Shown: piece by piece, positions 1-8,049 of the stretch | Layout: each line of letters starts with the position of its first letter | Position numbering within the stretch: position 1 is the first letter of the stretch | NCBI GenBank assembly: GCA_001412365.1 | Contig: LKUE01000025.1 | Span: 1 to 31,057 of the forward strand | DNA: 31,057 nt | Source of the DNA: Desulfuromonas sp. SDB | GTDB taxonomy: Bacteria > SDB-A | Reading direction: 5' to 3' | Notes under the pieces: model-generated | Database searches by the model: none | Told to the model about the DNA's origin: nothing | Seen by the model: the letters and a program-made list of their open reading frames with translations, nothing else | Translations under genes and position numbers: made by a program

Positions 1-513
1 ATAAGTTAATTTTTTATCCAGTGAATTGAAATCAGTCCCTTGACTACAAATTCCCAGCACAATTAGAGGAGTGGTTTTTTCATTTTCCTGAACATTTCTG
101 ATATGGGGAATAGCCAGTCCATTTGCCAAGCCGGTGGACAACATTTCTTCCCTGGCTAAAAGCTTTTTTAAATAGTTCTGGGGATGTTTAACTATTCCCG
201 CCTTGGATAAAGAATTGATCAGCTGTTGGAGTATTTCAGGTTTTGTCCCGGGAATGATCCGGGAGATGGTAAATTCCGGCTTGATTAACCTGGACAGGGG
301 ATAATCAGTGGTGGCAAAGAAATTTTGAGGAGGTTTTTCAATCTTTGCCACCAGCCAAGTGTCAATATATGATTTAATAAAGCGCCATTGGTTGGCAATT
401 TTCACTGAAGGTATTTCATTTTGGTGAACCATTTTCAAAACAGTTCTTTCTCCTATCTGGAGGTAGCTTGCCACTTCAGGCAAAGTCAGTATTTTGTCAT
501 TATTTGTCAACAT
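1..513 (-). CDS. HTH (excisionase-type) / PTS EIIA-2 fusion regulator, C-terminus cut by window edge
   Basis: I translated this open frame by hand: 171 codons from an ATG at 513-511 run without a stop to the window edge, so the C-terminus is missing. Residues ~8-55 look like a MerR/excisionase-type helix-turn-helix (LPEVASYLQIGERTV, then VKIANQWRF). Residues ~80-171 match a PtsN/EIIA-Fru type domain; the phosphoacceptor is His137 in the motif TGLANGLAIPHIRN. Such fusions are expected to be PTS-linked regulators in which EIIA phosphorylation could modulate DNA binding or partner binding; that role is inferred from the domains. No Shine-Dalgarno precedes the ATG. Instead a phased hexamer array (515-559) abuts the start, so a leaderless or self-repressed transcript is possible. 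It is divergent from the acetyltransferase at 695. Confidence 0.8.
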   Translation of the reverse strand, partial: MLTNNDKILTLPEVASYLQIGERTVLKMVHQNEIPSVKIANQWRFIKSYIDTWLVAKIEKPPQNFFATTDYPLSRLIKPEFTISRIIPGTKPEILQQLINSLSKAGIVKHPQNYLKKLLAREEMLSTGLANGLAIPHIRNVQENEKTTPLIVLGICSQGTDFNSLDKKLTY

Positions 514-514
514 A

Positions 515-559
515 ATACATTAATTTACATCATATTACATAAAATTACTTAATTTACTA
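515..559. repeat. Five phased TTACAT-like hexamers, operator-like
   Basis: On the plus strand ATACAT (515-520), TTACAT (525-530), TTACAT (535-540) and TTACTT (545-550) recur at exactly 10-base steps, followed by TTACTA (554-559) after 9. One-turn phasing puts all copies on the same face of the helix, as in operator or iteron arrays. The array directly adjoins the start codon of the HTH/EIIA gene at 513, so it may be its operator. The region is very AT-rich, so chance is not excluded. Confidence 0.4.
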
Positions 560-694
560 TTATTGATATTTTTTTATAAAAAGCAAGTCATTTTTTATTT
601 CAGTAAATTTAATTTTGTAATTTTTAAAAATAGAGGATTGAGTTAATATTGATTGAATAATGATGAAAAAATATTTAAAGGCAAAAGTTAAATT

Positions 695-1246
695 ATGAAG
701 TATCAACCCCGGTCTTTTAAAATTAAAAACGGTAGTAAAATTGAAGTAAGGCAAACCAGCACAGATGACAGCAGACAACTTTTGTCAGTGGTGAAAGAAT
801 ACATAAGCACAACTTCTTATATTCCCCTGTATGAACAAGAATTTAAGCTGACTGATGAGCAGGAAAAAAATTGGATCAGAAGATATTTGGAAGATAACAA
901 CAGCTTGCTGTTGGTTGCAGTTTATAATGGTGCCATTATCGGAAATATTGATTTAACTGAAAATTCACGTCGAATGCTGAATCATACCGGAGTAATTGGC
1001 ATGGGAATTTTAAAAGAGTGGAGAAATATGGGAGTGGGAACTATTTTACTGGAGCAGACTATCTACTGGGCTAAAAAATTCAGCAGTTTAGAAATTATCT
1101 GGTTGCAGGTTTTTGCCAACAATTTACCTGCAATTTCTCTGTACAAGAAGTTGGGATTTTCTGAAGATGGAAGGCAGATGGGTTTTATTAAAGATAAGTT
1201 TGGTCAGTATCAGGACAATGTTCTGATGTCTTTGAGGATTAGATAA
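695..1246 (+). CDS. GNAT family N-acetyltransferase (RimI/PhnO-like)
   Basis: This 183-residue protein is a single GNAT domain that transfers an acetyl group from acetyl-CoA to an amine; the substrate cannot be told from sequence. Acetyl-CoA binding motif A is seen at about residues 105-123 (GILKEWRNMGVGTILLE). The C-terminal motif B is WLQVFANNLPAISLYKKLGF at about 145-164, usual for the family. Length is typical of a complete one-domain enzyme with a short N-terminal extension. The ribosome binding site is weak (AAAGG about 14 bases upstream). It heads a likely three-gene unit with the membrane protein at 1261 and the second GNAT at 1661, which carries the same QVFANN-PA signature. No soluble partner suggests a target. 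Confidence 0.88.
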   Translation: MKYQPRSFKIKNGSKIEVRQTSTDDSRQLLSVVKEYISTTSYIPLYEQEFKLTDEQEKNWIRRYLEDNNSLLLVAVYNGAIIGNIDLTENSRRMLNHTGVIGMGILKEWRNMGVGTILLEQTIYWAKKFSSLEIIWLQVFANNLPAISLYKKLGFSEDGRQMGFIKDKFGQYQDNVLMSLRIR

Positions 1247-1260
1247 ATAAGGGGGAAAAG

Positions 1261-1656
1261 ATGAACCAGCAGATTATAGGCAGATTTAAATGGATCCCCA
1301 GAATTCTAGCAATTCTATATATTTGCTTTATCAGCTTATTTGCCCTGGATGCCTTTTCCGGGGAAGAGAGCTTTTTAGAGCAGATTGCCGGTTTTATTAT
1401 TCATCTCATTCCATCCCTGGTTTTAATATTAGTTTTGTTAATTGCCTGGAAAAAGGAAAGAATGGGAGGGCTTCTGTTTATATTATTATCTTTGGCTTTC
1501 ACTCTATTTTTTAACACTTACCGGAACTGGGTTGCCTTTCTATTTATTTCCGTTCCTGTCTTGGCAGTGGGAGTACTATTTACAGTTTCTCCTGGCGGGA
1601 AAGTGACCCCTGAAAAAGCAGGGGAAGAAGTCATTAATAAGGATTTGTCCGGTTAA
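1261..1656 (+). CDS. Small integral membrane protein of unknown function
   Basis: The protein has 131 residues with four predicted transmembrane segments (about 12-30, 42-62, 68-85 and 89-108) and a polar C-terminal tail. The sequence, including the pattern FISLFALDAF and LIAWKKERMGGLLFILL, resembles a widespread family of small four-helix membrane proteins annotated only as DUF or hypothetical (I recall a DUF7670-like pattern, which should be checked). An AGGGGGAAAAG Shine-Dalgarno directly precedes the ATG. It lies 14 bases after one acetyltransferase and 4 bases before another, so the three are probably co-transcribed. I cannot assign a function. Confidence 0.75.
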   Translation: MNQQIIGRFKWIPRILAILYICFISLFALDAFSGEESFLEQIAGFIIHLIPSLVLILVLLIAWKKERMGGLLFILLSLAFTLFFNTYRNWVAFLFISVPVLAVGVLFTVSPGGKVTPEKAGEEVINKDLSG

Positions 1657-1660
1657 AGAT

Positions 1661-2419
1661 ATGATAAATCTAAATAATCCTGCTGGACTTATAAGGTCAG
1701 TAGAACAGCTTTCTTTCAACGCCCAGCCCTGTTTTCTCACTATTCATTATGACGGATGGATTCTGAGAATTGCGGATGGTTACACCCGCCGGGCAAATTC
1801 AATAAATCCGATATACTATTCTAGTTTACCCCTTGCGCAAAAAATCGAATGGTGTGAAAAAATTTTCAGCCAGTTAAAACAAAAAACTTCTTTTAAAATT
1901 ACTAACCATGTTTGCCCTCCCCATCTGGATCAGTTTCTGGAAGAAAGAGAATATTCAACCGACGCTTTAACTTCGGTGCAATTATGCGATCTTGACAAAA
2001 TTAAACTTCAGTTCTTCAAAGATATAAAGTGGAAAGAAAAATCTGATGATGATTTTCTGGTTAGTTATGCCCAGTTAAACCATATTTCCACTGAAAAACT
2101 GGCGGCAGTGGCAAGAATGCATAGACTTATTTCTTTTCCCAAGATTTACGCTTATAAATTGGTAAAAGAAGAAGTTATCGCCTGCGGCTTGGGGGTTGGG
2201 GAAAGAGATTATTTAGGTATTTTTGGAGTGGCAGTTAAACCGGAATTTCAGGGCAACGGCTGGGGTTGGAAAATTATGAATTCGTTGTTATCCTGGGGCA
2301 AATCAAACAGTTGCAAATACAGCTACCTCCAGGTTTTTGCAAACAATCATCCTGCATTGAGATTGTATCAGAAGCTAAATTACCATGAACAGTACAAATA
2401 TTGGTACCGCTGCAAGTGA
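1661..2419 (+). CDS. GNAT family N-acetyltransferase, long form with N-terminal extension
   Basis: This 252-residue protein has an N-terminal segment with WILRIADGYTRRANSINPIY (about 33-52), a signature I recognise from a family of two-part GNAT proteins. A conventional GNAT domain fills the C-terminal half. Motif A is GVAVKPEFQGNGWGWKIMNSL (about 188-208) and motif B is YLQVFANNHPALRLYQKLNY (about 224-243). The N-terminal half is probably a degenerate GNAT fold. The start lies 4 bases after the upstream stop with no clear ribosome binding site, so translation is probably coupled. The gene converges on the C25 peptidase gene with a 50-base gap. The acceptor substrate is unknown. Confidence 0.85.
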   Translation: MINLNNPAGLIRSVEQLSFNAQPCFLTIHYDGWILRIADGYTRRANSINPIYYSSLPLAQKIEWCEKIFSQLKQKTSFKITNHVCPPHLDQFLEEREYSTDALTSVQLCDLDKIKLQFFKDIKWKEKSDDDFLVSYAQLNHISTEKLAAVARMHRLISFPKIYAYKLVKEEVIACGLGVGERDYLGIFGVAVKPEFQGNGWGWKIMNSLLSWGKSNSCKYSYLQVFANNHPALRLYQKLNYHEQYKYWYRCK

Positions 2420-2469
2420 TGGGGTAAAACTGTTTAAATTGTTGTTTTTCCTTTATCCGTAAATAAAGA

Positions 2470-4605
2470 TCAATTTATCACTACAAATTTCTGCAGTTGA
2501 GAAATATTGCCGGTTTTAATATTAATAAAATAAATTCCGCTATCCAAACTAACTTTGAACCTGGGATTATTGGTATAAATCGGTCCATTGAATATTTCAT
2601 CAATCATTCTTCCGGATAAATCGTAAATTGTTAATTCCAATAATTCTCCAGAATGGACTTGTAAGTCAATGGTAAACATTCCTGAATTTATGCCGGGGAC
2701 AACCGAAAGCAGATATGGAGCCGGTGAAAGATCACCACTCTCTTCAACTGCGGTGGTTACACCAAAATGTTTAGTTGCGGGGTCACCGTATAATACCATT
2801 ATATAGGTGTTCATCCAGAAGCTGGTATAGTTCATGAAATCTATTTTGGCTTGATCATGGGCAGGACCAATATAGCCATGGGTAATTGATGTATCTTTTA
2901 ACAAGTCTCTTAAGTAAAAATAGGCTATGCCCGAATCAGGTGGAACCCAAACAATTCTGGTCCCGCAAACTACTGATGATGATCCCCGGTAAAGCAAGCG
3001 TGAACCCAATCCGGATACTTCCGGCTTGCCGCAGAGACAGGAAAGAAGGTAAGTGGTGGCAGGATAATCCTGATCAATGTAGTTTATGTAATCAGTGGAA
3101 AAGCAGGGAGGCCAATTCATCTCCGGAGATTCGGGCACACTGTCTCCATCATCCCATGCCCAGTATTTTCTTGCATAACCTTGAGGGTATCCATGATTGT
3201 ATTCGAACACTATTCCCCGGTAATCCCAATTATCAATCATGCTGTTCTGAGATAAACTGTCAGTGCAGGGATAGGGGCTTGGATCAATACCCGCCTTTTC
3301 ATATAAGTAGGATGAGTAGTACCGGTCAACAATGGAATCATTGAAGAAGTTCTCGATCATAGTAGATCCGTCATAACGGGGATAACCGGAGAAATCTTCA
3401 TTAGGATAGTAGATCATACCTCCTGCCAGCAATGCAGTGTTTTTGTAAATAAAATCAGTGTTGGAATCGAAATCAATAATTTTTTCACAAATGCGGTCAA
3501 TAGTATCCGGATTGCTGAAGGGTATTCTGCCTAAATGGATATCTGCATGGAAATCCGGATTATCCTCTCCCTGAAGGTTCATATTTTCATCATACACTTC
3601 TCCCCAGTATTGATCACCATCGCTGTTCCAGGAAACACTATCCGGGTCAGACAGGTCGGAGTAGTAGAGATCGGTGGGTACTGGGGACACATCAGGATTA
3701 TTATAAGGACTGTAGTAGCTATTGTTAAAAGGAACTACATATCTCATGGGAATATCATGAATAGTGCCTACTAGTAACACATAAGATAAATCACCGATAT
3801 TCTCCCTAAGGTAATTTCTTATTTTTTGAGGTAGGTCTATTCCCTGACCATTTACATCAATAGATTCTACCGGGACTAAATCAACGTTATAACCTTGATT
3901 TTGCCGGTAAGCCACTAATTGGCTGACGCTGCTCTGAATAGAAGAGGGTATTATTATCAGGTAGTTATTATTATTACTGTACGGGGAATCAGTTTGGTAC
4001 CATATTTTTGCCTGATCCCAGTTGAAAAATAAAGACCGGGCGCCGGAATCAAAGCTGATGTCCCCAAGTAAATTTTGATTAAATAACCATTTTTCCGATC
4101 CTGAATCAGGAATTGAATAAATTATTTCCACATCAATATATGGAGTGTAGTATAAGATTCCGGAAAGTGGTTTAAAACTGAAGTGATGAAGATTTACTGA
4201 GAGCAGAGAATATTTTTTCAGTCCCCCTCTGCATAAAATTTCTCCGTAGCTGGCAGGATAAAAGCGGTCGGAGTTATAGGTAAGTTGATAATTCTGTTGA
4301 TAGATGTTTTCAGAATAATCGGGGATATCTCCGCTGGCGCTGATCCATGGAGGATTTGGCTTAATATTGACTTTACCCAATTCAGTTGCTGATCCGTAAA
4401 AATTAACCATGTCCACCACCGCTCCCGGAGGAAGGGCAAAAGTCACTGTTTTTACAGGAAGGTCAGGCATTCCGGGAATCATTGTCCTGGAAGCGGAGGA
4501 AGCAATTAATTTCTGCTGGTCAAAACTGAAATCTGGCGCAGGTACCTGATAGTAAAGTACATTTCCCGAGGATTGAGTTAAAAATAACAATAATAACAGA
4601 AACAT
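2470..4605 (-). CDS. Gingipain-like C25 cysteine peptidase with T9SS sorting domain
   Basis: From the ATG at 4605 the product has 711 residues. The frame stays open to 4650, but AAAGGGG lies just upstream of 4605 and the protein then begins with a hydrophobic signal segment (MFLLLLLFLTQSSG), so I chose that start. A gingipain-like propeptide/beta region comes first. The C25 catalytic core follows: His471 in EYNHGYPQG and Cys523 in TTYLLSCLCGKPE (Cys525 is the alternative), then GSSSVVCGTR, all as expected for C25. Residues ~628-711 form a T9SS type A sorting domain (LTIYDLSGRMIDE, then LDSGIYFINIKTG). It should be exported by Sec, moved across the outer membrane by T9SS, and displayed or released as a protease. 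The signal lacks a basic n-region. It is divergent from the gene at 4681. Confidence 0.88.
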   Translation of the reverse strand: MFLLLLLFLTQSSGNVLYYQVPAPDFSFDQQKLIASSASRTMIPGMPDLPVKTVTFALPPGAVVDMVNFYGSATELGKVNIKPNPPWISASGDIPDYSENIYQQNYQLTYNSDRFYPASYGEILCRGGLKKYSLLSVNLHHFSFKPLSGILYYTPYIDVEIIYSIPDSGSEKWLFNQNLLGDISFDSGARSLFFNWDQAKIWYQTDSPYSNNNNYLIIIPSSIQSSVSQLVAYRQNQGYNVDLVPVESIDVNGQGIDLPQKIRNYLRENIGDLSYVLLVGTIHDIPMRYVVPFNNSYYSPYNNPDVSPVPTDLYYSDLSDPDSVSWNSDGDQYWGEVYDENMNLQGEDNPDFHADIHLGRIPFSNPDTIDRICEKIIDFDSNTDFIYKNTALLAGGMIYYPNEDFSGYPRYDGSTMIENFFNDSIVDRYYSSYLYEKAGIDPSPYPCTDSLSQNSMIDNWDYRGIVFEYNHGYPQGYARKYWAWDDGDSVPESPEMNWPPCFSTDYINYIDQDYPATTYLLSCLCGKPEVSGLGSRLLYRGSSSVVCGTRIVWVPPDSGIAYFYLRDLLKDTSITHGYIGPAHDQAKIDFMNYTSFWMNTYIMVLYGDPATKHFGVTTAVEESGDLSPAPYLLSVVPGINSGMFTIDLQVHSGELLELTIYDLSGRMIDEIFNGPIYTNNPRFKVSLDSGIYFINIKTGNISQLQKFVVIN

Positions 4606-4616
4606 CTTACACCCCT

Positions 4617-4645
4617 TTGTTAAGATTGTTTTGTGGAAATATAAT
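4617..4645 (+). promoter_or_regulatory. Sigma70-type promoter for the alkyltransferase-like gene
   Basis: TTGTTA (4617-4622), a 17-base spacer and a perfect TATAAT (4640-4645) lie 35 bases before the ATG at 4681. The element overlaps the leader of the divergent C25 peptidase gene, so the two promoters may compete. It is called from consensus match only. Confidence 0.5.
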
Positions 4646-4680
4646 AACATCAGATGTATAAATTTAAAAACAATTAAAAT

Positions 4681-5013
4681 ATGGCTATGAAAGAATTTAC
4701 ATTAGCAGTTATTGAGGTGATAAGAAGCATCCCCCGGGGAAAAGTATTAACTTATGGACAGGTTGCTGAACTGGCGGGGAATCCAAGAGCAGCCCGGCAG
4801 GTTTCCCGGATTTTACATTCTTGTTCGGCGAAATATAATTTGCCCTGGCACCGGGTTATTAATTCCTCGGGAAAAATATCTTTTGTGGAAAAATACTCCC
4901 ATAATCAGCAAAAGCTTTTACTGGAAAAAGAAGGAGTTAAATTCAATAAAAAAGGAGTAATTGATTTAGATCTGTATTCGGGGATTGATGAATTGCTTTT
5001 TGTTGACAGGTAA
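4681..5013 (+). CDS. Alkyltransferase-like protein (MGMT homologue without the acceptor cysteine)
   Basis: This 110-residue protein matches the DNA-binding C-terminal domain of O6-alkylguanine-DNA alkyltransferase: IPRGKVLTYGQVAELAGNPRAARQVSRIL, then LPWHRVINSSG. The alkyl-acceptor PCHRV motif reads PWHRV, with Trp56 at the cysteine position. That change defines the ATL (Atl1/YbaZ) group, which binds O6-alkylguanine and hands it to nucleotide excision repair instead of removing the alkyl group itself. The arginine finger region (ARQVSR) is intact. Start is the ATG at 4681; the ATG at 4687 is equally possible, and neither has a clear ribosome binding site. The gene stands alone between C25 and Sel1/C39 genes. 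Confidence 0.88.
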   Translation: MAMKEFTLAVIEVIRSIPRGKVLTYGQVAELAGNPRAARQVSRILHSCSAKYNLPWHRVINSSGKISFVEKYSHNQQKLLLEKEGVKFNKKGVIDLDLYSGIDELLFVDR

Positions 5014-5031
5014 CTTATAGTATACTATATT
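5003..5031 (+). promoter_or_regulatory. Near-consensus sigma70 promoter with an overlapping 14-bp palindrome
   Basis: TTGACA (5003-5008), a 17-base spacer and TATATT (5026-5031) match the consensus at 11 of 12 positions. The -35 box lies inside the end of the upstream gene. The perfect palindrome TATAGTATACTATA (5016-5029) covers the spacer and -10, a good place for a repressor. Expected transcription starts about 40 bases before the ATG at 5079. Confidence 0.6.
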
Positions 5032-5078
5032 ATATCACCAGTATATATATTGTTAAAATTTGAAAAGTGGAGGAATTA

Positions 5079-6335
5079 ATGTCGGTTTTCGGGAATTTTA
5101 TAGGCATATTAATTACTTTATCAATTGTTTCAGCCAGTTTACTGCCTGCCCAGCAATTAAATAATATTGATTACATAATTGAGAAAGCTGAAGGTGGAGA
5201 TGCTTATTTTCAAGGGGTGCTGGGAGAAAAACTAAGATTAGGAGAAGGAGTGGAAGTAGATCTGGAGAAAGCCTATTACTGGATCGAGAAATCAGCTGAA
5301 CAAAATAATCCCATTGGACTGTACAATCTTGGGATCATGACTTTACAGGGAGTAGTGGTGGATCAAGATGCAGTTAAGGCTATGGAAATTTTATCCCAGG
5401 CTTTCCCCGGATTAGTTGAATTGGCACAACAGGGAGATATACGAGCTCAAGCAGCATTGTACCCTCTATATTTTTACGGGATGGGGGTGGAACAGGATTT
5501 TGAACAAGCCAGGAAATGGTTGGAGATGTCCGCAGAGCAAGGTTTTAACCGTTCCATGCTTAATATGGCCAGGTCCTATTTTTATGGACAAGGGGTAGAA
5601 GTTGATTATGTGGAGTCTCTTAAATGGTATCAGAAGTTAGCTGAACAGGGAGACAGCAATTCCATATTTCAAATTGGAACTTTCTATTCTCAAGGTTTGG
5701 GAGTAGATGAAGATTATCCCCGGGGAGTGGAAATATTCAGATCTGTGCAAAGACCTTATTATGAATTGGAAAATTCAGAAATGTCTGATCAGCATATTAT
5801 TTTAAATCTTTTACCCCCAAGATACCAGTTAGCCATAGAAGAGGGAAGCTGCGGGGAAGCATGTCTTTGGTCAATATTGCATGCTTTAGGTAATGAAGTA
5901 ACTCAGATAGAAATTAATCATGCGGGAGGTTTTCCTGGACGGGGATTACATACTGATGAATTGTTCTTGGCATTGGATAATTATCAAGCAGCTTACCGCG
6001 ATCTTTCCAAATCTGTACTGAGTTCAGATTCAATTGACAACTTGAACCGGTACCGGGAATTTTTATACCGGGATATAATTGACCGGGTCAGTAAGGGTAT
6101 TCCTGTATTGTTGGGAGTTAAAATTTATCCGACTCAGTTTGAACAATGGCCTCTAGATCATTTTATTCTTTTAGTGGGGTACGATCAGGACAATCAGCAA
6201 TTGATCTACAATGATTTCAATAATCGGAATCGTATTAATCCTGAAAAGTTATTGAATAGAGAACAGGGGTATTCACTGGTAAATGATTTTCACTGGGTAT
6301 TTGCAATTGAGTTTACTGACTGGACAACTCCCTAG
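5079..6335 (+). CDS. Exported Sel1-repeat protein with C39-like cysteine peptidase domain
   Basis: The frame opens at GTG 5067, but GGAGG at 5069-5073 sits 5 bases before the ATG at 5079, giving 418 residues. Residues 1-26 look like a signal peptide ending near LLPA-QQ. About residues 35-225 hold Sel1-like (SLR/TPR-type) repeats with patterns such as GVEVDLEKAYYWIEKSAEQ and GVEQDFEQARKWLEMSAEQG. About 240-418 resemble a C39_2-type papain-fold domain: Cys258 or Cys262 in SCGEACLWSIL, His361 in DHFILLVGYD and the acidic/amide YNDFN shortly after. A periplasmic or surface enzyme that uses its Sel1 repeats to bind partners is the likely role; the substrate is unknown. It has its own strong promoter, so it is probably monocistronic. 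Confidence 0.8.
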   Translation: MSVFGNFIGILITLSIVSASLLPAQQLNNIDYIIEKAEGGDAYFQGVLGEKLRLGEGVEVDLEKAYYWIEKSAEQNNPIGLYNLGIMTLQGVVVDQDAVKAMEILSQAFPGLVELAQQGDIRAQAALYPLYFYGMGVEQDFEQARKWLEMSAEQGFNRSMLNMARSYFYGQGVEVDYVESLKWYQKLAEQGDSNSIFQIGTFYSQGLGVDEDYPRGVEIFRSVQRPYYELENSEMSDQHIILNLLPPRYQLAIEEGSCGEACLWSILHALGNEVTQIEINHAGGFPGRGLHTDELFLALDNYQAAYRDLSKSVLSSDSIDNLNRYREFLYRDIIDRVSKGIPVLLGVKIYPTQFEQWPLDHFILLVGYDQDNQQLIYNDFNNRNRINPEKLLNREQGYSLVNDFHWVFAIEFTDWTTP

Positions 6336-6491
6336 GACCTATAGATAAAATCTTGATGCTAAATTACACTGTAAGAGGTTAAGTCCTGTTTTAATCTGCT
6401 TCTATGGCTCAGGTTGATAGAGATTTTCCGGTAGTGAATTTGTTATTAAAGTAAATTTGAACAGATTTTTAAGTTAACCTGATATTATAAC

Positions 6492-6545
6492 TTGCCACAT
6501 TAATAACTGTCCAATACACTAGTTATCATAAATAGTTATATTAAA
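6492..6545 (+). promoter_or_regulatory. Putative crt promoter with 13-base tandem repeat
   Basis: TTGCCA (6492-6497), 17 bases, then TACACT (6515-6520) form a moderate promoter 44 bases before crtI. Just downstream are two tandem 13-base copies, TAGTTATCATAAA (6520-6532) and TAGTTATATTAAA (6533-6545). An inverted partial copy, TTAATAACT (6500-6508), lies in the spacer. This looks like an operator around the promoter. The rest of the 6336-6564 gap shows no gene and no clear terminator. Confidence 0.35.
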
Positions 6546-6564
6546 ATAACGTGATATCAGGGTT

Positions 6565-8049
6565 ATGAAGAAAATTGTCATAATTGGATCTGGTTTTGGT
6601 GGTTTGGCTAGTGCAGCTTTGCTTGCTAAAACAGGTTTTAAAGTAGCCGTATACGAAAAAAACTCTCTTCCCGGTGGAAGAGCTATGTACTTCCAGGAGG
6701 GAGATTATAAATTTGATATGGGGCCTTCATGGTATATGATGCCCGAAGTATTTGAAAAATATTTTAGCCAGTTTGACCGAAAACCGTCAGATTTTTATCA
6801 GCTGTCCCGATTAAATCCAACTTACCGCGCTTTTCACAGTGATGGCTATCATGATATTAGCGCAGATTATGATAAGCTAAGTCATTTATTTGATCAATTG
6901 CAGCCAAATTCTTCCCGTAATTTAAACAAGCTGATAAAACTTGCTGAATTACTGTATAAACAGTCCATGCATAGATTTATTTACAAGGATTTCACCTCTA
7001 TTTGGGATTTTATGGATTTGAAATTTGGTTTTGAATTCATCACCAAAAGATTATTTGTAAGTTATGATAAATTGATAAAAAGTAATATTCACCATCCCCT
7101 TCTCCAAAAGCTTCTACTGTGGCATACTGTATTTCTAGGGGGCACTCCTAAAAATGTTCCTGCTCTGTATGTATTAATGATTTATGTTGATATTATTTTA
7201 GGAACCTACTATCCCCGGGGGGGGATGTTTGAAGTAGTAAAAGCTTTTAAAAAATTAGGTGAGGAATGGGGAGTTGAATATAATTTCAATTCAGAAGTTG
7301 ATGAAATTAGCATACAAAATGGTAAAGCGGTTGGAGTAGTGGTAGATGGTCAATTTCATCAAGCGGATATTATTCTGGCAAATGCTGATTATCACCATGT
7401 TGAAAAAAACTTAATTCCTCAGGATTACCGATCATATTCTGACCAGTACTGGTCGAAGAGGCAAATGTCTCCGGCTACTTATCTTTTATTTTTAGGTTTA
7501 AATTGTAAGTTAAATAAACTACTCCACCATAATTATTATTTTTCTGACCAATGGGATAAGCATTTCAGCTGTATTATTGACAAACCTTCCTGGCCTCCAG
7601 ATTATTCTTTTTACATTTCCTGCCGGTCTAAGTCCGATCCGTCAGTTGCCCCGGAGGGAGGAGAAAACCTTATGATCTTGATTCCGGTTGCTCCAGGATT
7701 AGAAGATAGTGAACAGATAAGAGAAAAATACAGAAAGCAATTAATAGTGAAATTGGAAAAATTAACCGGCACTAATATTTCTGATTGTATTGAAGTGATG
7801 AAAATCTCTACCCATCGCGATCAGATAGCACAGCACCATGCCTTCCAGGGTAATTCTTTTGGTTTAGCCAATACCCTTTGGCAAACCGGCAGTTTCCGGC
7901 CTGGAAATCAGAGTAACAAGGTAGAAAATTTATTTTTTGTAGGAACTAATACTATACCCGGAATAGGAATGCCTTTGTCCGTAATATCTGCTCAGGTGAT
8001 TTCTGACAAAATTAAAAAAATATATGGAAGTGAAATTACAGGAAATTAA
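6565..8049 (+). CDS. crtI: Phytoene desaturase (CrtI-type)
   Basis: The protein has 494 residues, normal for bacterial CrtI. An N-terminal dinucleotide (FAD) fold is clear: IIGSGFGGLASAALL with Gly8, Gly10 and Gly13, then YEKNSLPGGRA and FDMGPSWYMMP. The C-terminal flavoprotein signature is NLFFVGTNTIPGIGMPLSV at about 457-475. CrtI desaturates phytoene stepwise to lycopene (or neurosporene) at the membrane, passing electrons from FAD to an acceptor. The number of desaturation steps cannot be read from sequence. Only a weak ribosome binding site (CAGGG) precedes the ATG. It is first of three overlapping or abutting crt genes; crtB begins 26 bases before its end. A 4,4'-diapophytoene desaturase is less likely because the next genes are CrtB-like and a lycopene cyclase. 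Confidence 0.9.
   Translation: MKKIVIIGSGFGGLASAALLAKTGFKVAVYEKNSLPGGRAMYFQEGDYKFDMGPSWYMMPEVFEKYFSQFDRKPSDFYQLSRLNPTYRAFHSDGYHDISADYDKLSHLFDQLQPNSSRNLNKLIKLAELLYKQSMHRFIYKDFTSIWDFMDLKFGFEFITKRLFVSYDKLIKSNIHHPLLQKLLLWHTVFLGGTPKNVPALYVLMIYVDIILGTYYPRGGMFEVVKAFKKLGEEWGVEYNFNSEVDEISIQNGKAVGVVVDGQFHQADIILANADYHHVEKNLIPQDYRSYSDQYWSKRQMSPATYLLFLGLNCKLNKLLHHNYYFSDQWDKHFSCIIDKPSWPPDYSFYISCRSKSDPSVAPEGGENLMILIPVAPGLEDSEQIREKYRKQLIVKLEKLTGTNISDCIEVMKISTHRDQIAQHHAFQGNSFGLANTLWQTGSFRPGNQSNKVENLFFVGTNTIPGIGMPLSVISAQVISDKIKKIYGSEITGN

Noticed and set aside
2886-3344. 152-residue plus-strand frame opposite the C25 gene
   Set aside because: It lies wholly antisense to a clear peptidase gene, has no ribosome binding site and low-complexity mixed composition.
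4606-4650. 15-residue N-terminal extension of the C25 peptidase
   Set aside because: The signal sequence and the AAAGGGG ribosome binding site both point to the ATG at 4605.
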